Shown piece after piece: positions 7,278 to 13,320 of a DNA stretch of 17,335 nt (position 1 is the first letter of the stretch; every line of letters begins with the position of its first letter). The DNA is from Fidelibacterota bacterium UBA2125 (lineage in GTDB: Bacteria > Fidelibacterota > Marinisomatia > Marinisomatales > S15-B10). The stretch lies in assembly GCA_002329125.1 (NCBI GenBank), contig DCXX01000050.1, forward strand, positions 1 to 17,335, read 5' to 3'. Below the pieces are notes generated by a model. The model did no database searches and was not told where the DNA came from. It saw only the letters and a program-made list of their open reading frames with translations. The position numbers and the translations under genes are program-made.

Positions 7278-7391
7278 CTCTAATTAGAATCAAAGCGTAG
7301 TTTTTCTCGAGGCCCTGAAAAGCCTCTCCCGCGAGGTAGGGGTAGATCTTCCAAATGCTCCGAGGTCATGAAGAAGACTACCCCTATTTTT
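7276..7391 (+). ncRNA. Hairpin-rich stretch ending in a terminator; possible small RNA
   Basis: In order, there is a 16-base near-palindrome around TCTAATTAGA (7276-7291), then a CTCGAGGC...GCCT...CGAG helix (7306-7335) with an alternative CCTC/GAGG pairing. A long hairpin follows, with 9 bp TAGGGGTAG/CTACCCCTA (7337-7345 with 7378-7386) extended by TCTTC/GAAGA across one bulged A. It has a 21-nt loop and is followed by ATTTTTATTT. I do not recognise it as SRP RNA, 6S, tmRNA, RNase P or a known riboswitch. The terminal hairpin is also a plausible plus-strand terminator for the tRNA-Leu transcript. Calling it an independent RNA gene is speculative. Confidence 0.3.
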
Positions 7392-7424
7392 ATTTACGAA
7401 GCGCCATATTAAATGATAGAATAA

Positions 7425-7453
7425 AAAAAGGGGATGCATTTCATCCCCTTTTT
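7425..7453. terminator. Bidirectional intrinsic terminator
   Basis: A perfect 12-bp inverted repeat (AAAAAGGGGATG with CATCCCCTTTTT) encloses a 5-nt loop and presents a T run on both strands. On the minus strand it ends the coiled-coil gene pair, 25 bp after the stop at 7478. On the plus strand it is a backstop for tRNA-Leu or RNA from the gene-free region. Confidence 0.9.
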
Positions 7454-7477
7454 AATTGGATGTTTCTTTATACTAGA

Positions 7478-7981
7478 TTAACGTTTTTTCTCTGCTTCTT
7501 TAGGTGGTACACGCTCATTCAGATCAGCTACATCTGTTTCAACTGTAGACAAACGTTGATCCAGATCTCCAGTGAACCTTCTCTGCTGACGTTTGAAGGA
7601 GCTCAAGTCTGATTCGATATCATCTCTGCCCTTGGCAGCGTTAGCAAAAGATTGTTCTGTGTCGCGCTGAAAATTCTCCAGGTCCAAAGCAACTGTTTCG
7701 ATGTTGCGACCAAGTGAATCAGTAACATGATCGATAAGCTTTGTGTTGTCTACAATATCTTTCTGCGCTTTTCGAAGGTGTTTCCCTCTGCCGATGAACT
7801 GAAGATTTAAAGTTTTTAGGTCTTCTCTAAACTCTTTGTTGACCTTGTCCACATGTTTGTTTTGTAGCTGTTCCATCTCATCCATTCTTACAAACATTTT
7901 GTCGGTGGTTGATTTGAAGTATACCGCGGCTCCAATCCAGGCAACTATAATTAATATCAGCAATTTATCCCTGGTGTTCAT
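7478..7981 (-). CDS. Membrane-anchored coiled-coil protein, unknown function
   Basis: The 167-residue protein has a single N-terminal transmembrane segment (~7-22, LLILIIVAWIGAAVYF). The rest is a long charged helical domain (~28-160) with heptad-like patterns, such as DEMEQLQNKHVDKVNKEF and LSSFKRQQRRFTGDLDQRLSTVETDVADLNERV. It ends in a basic tail (KEAEKKR). I do not recognise a family. It follows the 109-residue coiled-coil gene after 12 bp, with GGGAG upstream of ATG at 7981, so the two are almost certainly co-expressed and may form a complex. The bidirectional terminator follows. Confidence 0.8.
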   Translation of the reverse strand: MNTRDKLLILIIVAWIGAAVYFKSTTDKMFVRMDEMEQLQNKHVDKVNKEFREDLKTLNLQFIGRGKHLRKAQKDIVDNTKLIDHVTDSLGRNIETVALDLENFQRDTEQSFANAAKGRDDIESDLSSFKRQQRRFTGDLDQRLSTVETDVADLNERVPPKEAEKKR

Positions 7982-7993
7982 CGTCTCTCCCTT

Positions 7994-8323
7994 TTATTTC
8001 TTTTCCATCTCTTCGAGTTTAAGCTCCCATGCACTCATTTCTTTTTTGTCAGATATTGGTTGCGGTGTATCATCAGTGTTTTCCTCAAAAACACCGGACT
8101 TTATTTTTTCTAACAGTCCATCTCGACGATCACTGTTATCTTTCAATTGGCCCATGAGTGTCTGTACTTCTTCATTGAATTTGCTGACAGTTCTCTCCAA
8201 CTGTAATATTAGCTCATCCATCAAAACAGTTCCATAAGAATCGTTGATACCATCCATCAGGTCATCAAGTTTCTCAGAAAGATAATTCTTCCTGGCATCA
8301 GCATTTTGTAGATCTACAACCAT
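7994..8323 (-). CDS. Small soluble coiled-coil protein, unknown function
   Basis: This is a 109-residue, highly charged protein without signal peptide or membrane segment. Residues ~10-75 are predicted helical with heptad-like spacing (LSEKLDDLMDGIND, LILQLERTVSKFNEEVQTLMGQL). A short acidic/proline linker follows (EENTDDTPQPISDKKE) and then a terminal helix WELKLEEMEKK. The family is unknown to me. It is the first gene of a two-gene unit with its own candidate promoter at 8455-8483 and a leader of about 120 nt. ATG at 8323 is the only standard start downstream of an in-frame stop; the Shine-Dalgarno is weak. Confidence 0.75.
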   Translation of the reverse strand: MVVDLQNADARKNYLSEKLDDLMDGINDSYGTVLMDELILQLERTVSKFNEEVQTLMGQLKDNSDRRDGLLEKIKSGVFEENTDDTPQPISDKKEMSAWELKLEEMEKK

Positions 8324-8443
8324 ATGTTCTTTTTCAATACATGTTCAGTTCTTATTTACAGTGGTCGAGCAAACCACATTAACCCTAATTTAATCTCTCT
8401 CTCATTTCAATAAAACCAAAATAGTCGAGAGGTACTGCACAAT

Positions 8444-8455
8444 TTCGGAGCCGAA
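8444..8455. promoter_or_regulatory. Palindrome at the start of the coiled-coil transcript
   Basis: TTCGG-AG-CCGAA forms a 12-base inverted repeat directly abutting the -10 element on its downstream side, covering the predicted transcription start. This position suits a repressor operator, but the site is short and no regulator is encoded nearby. Confidence 0.3.
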
Positions 8456-8483
8456 GATTAGCAAAACCACTGGGTAACGTCAA
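8455..8483 (-). promoter_or_regulatory. Candidate sigma70 promoter of the coiled-coil gene pair
   Basis: TTGACG (8478-8483) and TAATCT (8455-8460) on the minus strand are 17 nt apart. The -35 starts immediately after the stop codon of the lipoprotein gene (8484), so the pair can be transcribed independently of the upstream genes. Confidence 0.5.
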
Positions 8484-9611
8484 CTAGTTTTTCAATATAG
8501 CGGGCATTTGCTGTTTTGGCCAATTCACAAAAAATGTGTCAGCCAAAACGTCTATATCTGGAACAGGATATACAGGAAAAATGCCTGTCATAATCGGACG
8601 TTCATACTGGATTTTGAGATTGTGATAATTTCCTTTGAAAGAAAAACCCTGGCGGAGTCTAAGATACTGCTCTCCATCATTAAAATAGACAGAACGAAGT
8701 GTGGAAACCAAACGATCGCGGAGATCATTTTCCGGAGTAATGAAGGACGACCTTATCAAAACTCTGACATCGGCAACGCGACCATTTGGACCAAGTATCC
8801 ACAGCATGGCCCCTTTACCACTAACATCCCGGTGGGGCATTAAAACATCCCGGAAAACAGAATCAAACTCAGCGTGGTGCCTATGTAATATCTTTGATAT
8901 AGCCACGATGGACCAATTCGGCGTCTCTGGCCAAAATTCAATATGGTGTTCTCCTTCACGCATGGCGACAAACCTCTGTTCCTCTTGATTTTCATTATAG
9001 GCCTTCAATCTATTGTTCCGTTCATTTGATATATAAGCTTCTTCCAATTCTCTCGCCTTGGTCAATGCCATTTGTCTCAGATCTTCCGCTTCCCGGATTG
9101 CAACATCCTCCCGTTGGCTATCCTTTACCCTGTCCCACCTGGCAAATCCTTGAAGTTCTATCGCTTCTGTAATTGGATCGAATATAGCCCTTTGGAAACG
9201 GTCTCCCAGATTATTAGAAGCGTCCTGCATTACCTGTTCACTTCCTGACGCAAAACCTACCCGCGAGGCTCGACGGAAAGTTCTGACTTCAGAATATACA
9301 ATTACAGTCAATCTGTCCTGTGCCGTGACAAAGGTAACATAGTAGATCGGTCTGAACAGTCGGTTGATGATCCGTAATTCGGTAGTGAAGTAGTTATCCA
9401 CTTCATCATATGAAGAAATCTTATAACCAAGCTTTTCGAAAACAATCTGTGCCTCTTTGAGTGCCTCCTCCCTGGTGCTTGTATACTCAAATGTACGCAC
9501 CATGGGTGGGTTGTCTCCACACGAGGAGAACCGGAAGGTGTTAAGAAAAATTAAAGAAAGACAGGCAAATCTGGCCGAGGTTCTTCCGCCCGACGCACTA
9601 ATAGATGTCAC
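8484..9611 (-). CDS. Putative lipoprotein with coiled coil and TonB/AgmX-like C-terminal domain
   Basis: The 375-residue protein begins with a hydrophobic stretch ending in a possible lipidation cysteine (FRFSSC, Cys31), which fits a loose lipobox. Residues ~38-160 form an alpha/beta domain (EEALKEAQIVFEKLGYKISSYDEVDNYF). Residues ~165-215 are a strongly charged helix. Residues ~264-325 (GKGAMLWILGPNGRVADVRVL...) resemble the C-terminal fold of TonB or AgmX/PglI proteins, in which G-xxx-F-I-x-PNGRV is typical. That resemblance is from motif memory. GTG at 9611 is the only usable start; it overlaps the end of the preceding gene by 14 bp, suggesting translational coupling. It probably acts at the cell envelope; its partner is unknown. 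Confidence 0.75.
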   Translation of the reverse strand: MTSISASGGRTSARFACLSLIFLNTFRFSSCGDNPPMVRTFEYTSTREEALKEAQIVFEKLGYKISSYDEVDNYFTTELRIINRLFRPIYYVTFVTAQDRLTVIVYSEVRTFRRASRVGFASGSEQVMQDASNNLGDRFQRAIFDPITEAIELQGFARWDRVKDSQREDVAIREAEDLRQMALTKARELEEAYISNERNNRLKAYNENQEEQRFVAMREGEHHIEFWPETPNWSIVAISKILHRHHAEFDSVFRDVLMPHRDVSGKGAMLWILGPNGRVADVRVLIRSSFITPENDLRDRLVSTLRSVYFNDGEQYLRLRQGFSFKGNYHNLKIQYERPIMTGIFPVYPVPDIDVLADTFFVNWPKQQMPAILKN

Positions 9612-10329
9612 TCAGAGGCTTTTCACTTGCCGCTCCGGTGGTGTCATCAACGGCAGTATTGAAAAAATTGTTATTATAGTAATAAAGTCTAACGGACCGC
9701 GATGTCTCTCCGAAAACAGGCGGATCATCTACTGATTGTGGTACCACAGCTTCAAGCAGAAGTTCAATGCTGGCCGGTTCAACTAACCAAGAAGAGCGAA
9801 AATAAGCGCGACTCAGTTTGGGAAAACTAGAGAAAAGGTACTCTCTGTCAGTACCCATCTCGTTTTGACTAGTTCTCATGGGAGAACCATATTTGCTTGA
9901 GAGCGCTTTTTCAATGCGGTGAAAATGTGCTATATACCCGTCAATTCCATCACTTACTTCAAGATCGGTATACTCAATAACCACTTTCCAGAATCCGAGA
10001 TCAGAAAAGTGATAGGAAAAAGAGACCGTGTCCTCGCCCAGCGTTCCGTGGACTGTTTTACTGGTATTTTCACTGTCCACCGCTCCCCCCGCGGTATCGC
10101 TCTCAGCAGGCCCCTGAAGCTGATCCATAGATGCTCCCCATGCCAAGCCTTTGTAGCCTGTGTCAAGTCCTTCCCCGGTAGCCGGTACAACTTCATCGGA
10201 AATTTCGGAAGTATCCTCCTCCGTCTCCTCCATCATGAAATCATCTTCTTCCGTAAATGTGGTATCAGCTTCTTCCTGAGCAACGAGTGCAGTAGCAAGC
10301 GTCAAAAAGAAAATAATCATATGTCTCAT
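9598..10329 (-). CDS. Secreted or periplasmic protein, unknown function
   Basis: This 243-residue protein has a clear signal peptide (MRHMIIFFLTLATALVAQEE, cleavage after ALVA, ~17). A very acidic linker rich in E, D and T follows (~18-50). The globular part starts GYKGLAWGASMDQLQ (~58-72), a pattern seen at the start of small periplasmic domains of the 'G-x-x-WG-x-x' type. It continues with beta-rich segments and YGSPM (~150). I do not recognise a named family. GGGAGG lies about 7 nt before ATG at 10329, a strong ribosome binding site. The gene is 21 bp downstream of the small membrane protein gene and overlaps the lipoprotein gene, so the three are likely one operon. Confidence 0.75.
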   Translation of the reverse strand: MRHMIIFFLTLATALVAQEEADTTFTEEDDFMMEETEEDTSEISDEVVPATGEGLDTGYKGLAWGASMDQLQGPAESDTAGGAVDSENTSKTVHGTLGEDTVSFSYHFSDLGFWKVVIEYTDLEVSDGIDGYIAHFHRIEKALSSKYGSPMRTSQNEMGTDREYLFSSFPKLSRAYFRSSWLVEPASIELLLEAVVPQSVDDPPVFGETSRSVRLYYYNNNFFNTAVDDTTGAASEKPLSDIY

Positions 10330-10350
10330 CTCAAATCCTCCCGGAGAATC

Positions 10351-10767
10351 CTAGGTCTCCGTCTGTTCTGGCTCCTTTTCATGCCCAAGCAATAAAGAAA
10401 AATAATGCAATAAATAATACGCGATGAAAGTTAAAAAACCTGCTTGAAGAAGCATGCCGGCACCGCTACACATCCCAATAACTGTGACTACCCAGAGTGG
10501 TGCTATGGCCTGAAGAGTATTGAATAAGTCTCCTTCTTTCTGAAACTGACTGTAAGAAATGAAACCAATGACAACAAACACAGCACCAGCCAGCATTCCT
10601 GAATTTAGCACCTGTGAAACGGCTGTAATGGCTGCCGTTACTACAGAGAGAAGTGCATAGAAACCAACGCGGTCTTTTGGCACAATTGCACCTTTTCCCA
10701 GCGAAAGCAAAACGACAAAAGCCGCAGCCAGGACCATCTTAATAGCAAAAGCAATAGCACTCAGCAT
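10351..10767 (-). CDS. Small multi-pass membrane protein, unknown function
   Basis: The 138-residue protein is almost wholly hydrophobic, with about four transmembrane segments (~1-23, ~36-55, ~58-76 and ~88-125, the last possibly two). The C-terminal tail is short and charged (GHEKEPEQTET). There are no catalytic motifs that I recognise. It lies between lepB and the secreted protein gene, in the same orientation, which suggests an envelope role. Shine-Dalgarno is weak at ATG 10767. About 100 bp separate it from lepB, so a separate promoter is possible. Confidence 0.7.
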   Translation of the reverse strand: MLSAIAFAIKMVLAAAFVVLLSLGKGAIVPKDRVGFYALLSVVTAAITAVSQVLNSGMLAGAVFVVIGFISYSQFQKEGDLFNTLQAIAPLWVVTVIGMCSGAGMLLQAGFLTFIAYYLLHYFSLLLGHEKEPEQTET

Positions 10768-10827
10768 TTTATTAAAACATCTTTATGAGGATTCTTGTAA
10801 AAACCTCGGATTAACATAAGTCTAAGC

Positions 10828-10846
10828 AGAGATTGAGAGAATCTCT
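10828..10846. repeat. Small hairpin downstream of lepB
   Basis: AGAGATT-GAGAG-AATCTCT forms a 7-bp stem with a 5-nt loop, 22 bp after the lepB stop. On the minus strand no T run follows, so it is not a convincing terminator. It might stabilise or process the mRNA between lepB and the next gene. Confidence 0.35.
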
Positions 10847-10868
10847 AAGAAAAATTGTTTATTCCTCT

Positions 10869-11927
10869 CTATGAAATAATCTTGCCAATCCTGTTGAATC
10901 GGGGCCCTTCACCATTAAAACCCCAAGACATATAGACAACAACAGCCTCACCAAGAATAAACTCTTCAGGCACAAATCCCCAGTAACGTGAATCTGCGCT
11001 GTCGTCCCGGTTGTCACCCATCATCCAGTAGTAGTTTTGCTCTACAACATAGCTAGGAATCGAATTCATGGGATCCCCGTCGATCCAAAGGTAACTGAGC
11101 ACCTCATCAGTGAAACGGAAACTCCAAATATTCAACAACTCTCCATCGGGATTGTTCTGATTATAATATTTACTGTATAGCCGCCCCACTTTATTCGGCC
11201 GGTAAGGCTCAGAAGAAAAAATACCGTGGAGCCACCCTCCAAGTCCGGACGAGTATCGCCGGGCGATATCATTGGCATCTTTCATGGTAAAGCTGAATTC
11301 ACCTGATATACCATTCCCTTTAAGTGTCACCTCGTGACCGTCCATAAGTATAAGAGGAAGCAGATAATCCCAGTTAGTATCACTGTTAATGGCAATCTCA
11401 TCCCCCACGGCGGGCAATTTGATAGGACCAAAATTATCGCGGTTCCAATCTTCTCGCAGAAAAATCCCCGGCTGTTTAAGCCCGTTTTTGAGGGTGGTCC
11501 GGTCAATTAGCTTTCCATGCTCAGGAAGTTCAAATTCCTGGTTGTCTACCCAAACTTTCTTTCCCCGGACAGTAATAGTCTGGCCCGGTTCAGCAAGGCA
11601 CCTTTTTACATACTTCTGAAAATGGTCACGGGGGTATTTGAAAATTACTACGTCTCCCTGGTGAGGTTTTTTGAATTTAGGGAAACGCGTCCACGGTACA
11701 TTGAAACCGAGTTCTGTGTAGGGGATTCCGATCCAATCAGGTGTCCGCATACCGTAAACAAACTTGTTACCAATGAGAAAATCACCCGTCATGATGGTGT
11801 TTTCCATGGATCCAGTAGGAACGATGTATGCCTCAATAACGGTTGCCCTCAGGGAAAGTGCAATAATGAGAATAATCAGAAGAGATTTTATCTCCTGTAG
11901 TATCCGTGCAATTCGAGTATCGTTCAT
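10869..11927 (-). CDS. lepB: Signal peptidase I with a long internal insertion
   Basis: LepB cleaves signal peptides of Sec-exported proteins at the outer face of the inner membrane. An N-terminal transmembrane helix (~15-32) precedes box B, PTGSMENTI, with the catalytic serine at 40. Box D, YVKRCLAEPGQ, carries the catalytic lysine at 108, and box E is GDNRDDSADSRYWG (304-317). Between boxes D and E there are about 195 residues, far more than in short LepB forms. This places an extended domain in the periplasmic half and explains the 352-residue length; similar long forms occur in FCB bacteria as far as I recall. Start ATG at 11927 has no strong Shine-Dalgarno. Its place beside several genes for exported proteins fits its role. 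Confidence 0.95.
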   Translation of the reverse strand: MNDTRIARILQEIKSLLIILIIALSLRATVIEAYIVPTGSMENTIMTGDFLIGNKFVYGMRTPDWIGIPYTELGFNVPWTRFPKFKKPHQGDVVIFKYPRDHFQKYVKRCLAEPGQTITVRGKKVWVDNQEFELPEHGKLIDRTTLKNGLKQPGIFLREDWNRDNFGPIKLPAVGDEIAINSDTNWDYLLPLILMDGHEVTLKGNGISGEFSFTMKDANDIARRYSSGLGGWLHGIFSSEPYRPNKVGRLYSKYYNQNNPDGELLNIWSFRFTDEVLSYLWIDGDPMNSIPSYVVEQNYYWMMGDNRDDSADSRYWGFVPEEFILGEAVVVYMSWGFNGEGPRFNRIGKIIS

Positions 11928-12005
11928 TTGCGGCGAATTTAGCTTCTTACGGGCGAAGGGGCAAAGGCAGGTAAGTCACTTCACTGAAAACTGACATCGT
12001 ATTAT

Positions 12006-12935
12006 TCAGTTGAGACAATTTATATAATGGTTGACTTTTGGCCGTTCTTTGCCAAAACGAACAGTCATAAGATCGAACCTGCTGTCTGAAACTGAATCAT
12101 TGTTTGACAGGTAAATATTCATGGCGTTATAAAGTTTCGCAAGTTTTGAATCATTCATCTGATCTTCCGGTCCCCCTAATGTTTCCTGTGCCGCCGATTT
12201 AACCTCAATAAATACCACTGTATCATTTTCGCTGGCCACCACATCGATTTCACCGTAGGGAGCAGCGCTGTAATTCATTTCCAACACGGTGTATCCTTTC
12301 CGTATTAGTTCCCGCGCCGCCAGACGCTCACCCCATTTCCCAAGTAATCGGTTTTCCTTAAGATGGGACAAAGATGGCATATGATTGCCTACAGGTCGAA
12401 ATCCTTTTCGATGGATGGGACAAGCAAGATGGTTGCGCAAGTTAAACAGGTGCTCGGCAGTTCCATAACCTTTGTGTTTGGCAAATCCGTATTCGGGAAA
12501 GATAAGATCATAATTCCTCATTATCCTGTCACGGGATACTTTCGCAATGATGGATGCGGCGCTAATGGCGTGTATTTTATCATCCCCATCGATGATACCC
12601 CTGTTTTTTACCACCTGATCAGGTAGGCCACGTCCGTCAATTAAAGCTTCCTCCGGTTGGGGTAACAGTCTCCCTAGCGCCAGCCGCATGGCTCTGTGGG
12701 TTGCCTGGAGAATATTCAGTTCTTCAATATCGTCTTCGTGGACGATCCCCACACCAACGGATGTGGCAACATCCAGAATCTGATCATAAAGAATCTCCCG
12801 CTTTTTTTCTGATATTTTCTTAGAGTCCCTTACCCCTTCTATTGTACACCCTTCTGGTAGTATGACCGCTGCGGCCACTACGGGGCCGGCAATTGGTCCC
12901 CGCCCCGCCTCATCCACGCCCGCGATGAGATTCAC
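12006..12935 (-). CDS. rnhB: Fused RNase HII - YraN (UPF0102) protein
   Basis: The N-terminal half is ribonuclease HII, which nicks RNA-DNA hybrids at ribonucleotides. Counted from the GTG at 12935, it shows VDEAGRGPIAGPVVAAAVIL (~7-26), DSKKISEKKRE (~37-47), IDGRG (~99-103) and GDDK followed by SAASIIAKVSRDR (~117-137). The acidic residues of the family active site are all present. About 20 residues later, without a stop, a complete YraN/UPF0102 domain begins: GKWGERLAARELIRKGYTVL (~199-218), GEIDVV and VFIEVKSA, with PD-(D/E)XK-like D, E and K residues. The frame is open up to GTG 13010, but that start would overlap the lipoprotein gene by 53 bp and add a non-family N-terminus. No start has a good Shine-Dalgarno. 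Confidence 0.9.
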   Translation of the reverse strand: MNLIAGVDEAGRGPIAGPVVAAAVILPEGCTIEGVRDSKKISEKKREILYDQILDVATSVGVGIVHEDDIEELNILQATHRAMRLALGRLLPQPEEALIDGRGLPDQVVKNRGIIDGDDKIHAISAASIIAKVSRDRIMRNYDLIFPEYGFAKHKGYGTAEHLFNLRNHLACPIHRKGFRPVGNHMPSLSHLKENRLLGKWGERLAARELIRKGYTVLEMNYSAAPYGEIDVVASENDTVVFIEVKSAAQETLGGPEDQMNDSKLAKLYNAMNIYLSNNDSVSDSRFDLMTVRFGKERPKVNHYINCLN

Positions 12936-12957
12936 TGAAGGGATGCAGGAAGCAGTA

Positions 12958-13209
12958 TTACTCGCAACAACAATCGTCAACAATGGTAATTGTATTTGAG
13001 CTAATTTCACCGCTAGTCAGCTTGTATCGCATACAGGCATCTACCTCTATACCGCTTACTCCAGCGAAAGCTGCAAAGTCGTCTTGCGTCACTTTTTTGA
13101 ATAAATATCCTTCAGTGAGCTTACCACAATCGGGACAGTCAGCATCGTCCTCGCAAGAGAGGAAAACAATAAAAGGTAAAATCAATAGCAATAAACGATA
13201 TCTTTTCAT
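12958..13209 (-). CDS. Small cysteine-rich lipoprotein
   Basis: The protein is 83 residues from ATG 13209. That start is preferred over the ATG at 13221 because GGAGG ends 4-5 nt upstream of it. It begins with a basic, strongly hydrophobic signal (MKRYRLLLLILPFIVFLSC) ending in a probable lipidated cysteine (residue 19). The mature part has CPDC (25-28), a further Cys at 59 and a terminal CCC-E (80-82), so seven cysteines in all, an unusual density for an envelope lipoprotein. The pattern could bind metal or form disulfides. No family recognised. The stop lies 22 bp before the preferred RNase HII start. Confidence 0.75.
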   Translation of the reverse strand: MKRYRLLLLILPFIVFLSCEDDADCPDCGKLTEGYLFKKVTQDDFAAFAGVSGIEVDACMRYKLTSGEISSNTITIVDDCCCE

Positions 13210-13291
13210 GATGACCTCCATAATGAAATACCGAAAATCAGTTTACCGACACAAACAGATAAAACAAAGACCAAACCGGAGATTTGATTAG

Positions 13292-13303
13292 CATTTCGAA
13301 ATG
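13292..13303. promoter_or_regulatory. 12-bp perfect palindrome upstream of the lipoprotein gene
   Basis: CATTTCGAAATG lies between the stop of the LVIVD-repeat gene and the Cys-rich lipoprotein gene, about 80 bp upstream of the latter's start. It could be an operator; no T run follows on either strand. No regulator is identifiable. Confidence 0.25.
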
Positions 13304-13320
13304 GCGAGCCAGATCAATGC

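Larger units (their letters stand above)
6969..7477. other. Roughly 500-bp region without an intact gene
   Basis: No complete gene or tRNA is visible between tRNA-Leu and the coiled-coil gene ending at 7478. It holds an 11-bp direct repeat (TTAAAGGGTTG at 7040-7050 and 7059-7069), a protein-like but frameshifted stretch (7055-7277), a near-palindrome at 7276-7291, consecutive hairpins to 7391 and the bidirectional terminator at 7425-7453. No clear terminator follows tRNA-Leu directly, so its transcript could extend into this region. Confidence 0.6.

Noticed and set aside
7276..7391. Known structured RNAs such as SRP RNA, 6S RNA, tmRNA or RNase P
   Set aside because: Diagnostic motifs (the GGAAGGAAGCA-type SRP loop, the tRNA-like tmRNA ends, the RNase P core) are absent.
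7355..7612. Plus-strand open frame crossing the terminator
   Set aside because: It runs through the terminator hairpin at 7425-7453 and antisense into the coiled-coil gene; composition is not protein-like.
12936..13010. Upstream extension of the RNase HII frame to GTG 13010
   Set aside because: It would overlap the lipoprotein coding region, has no Shine-Dalgarno and adds residues not typical of the family, although it cannot be excluded.
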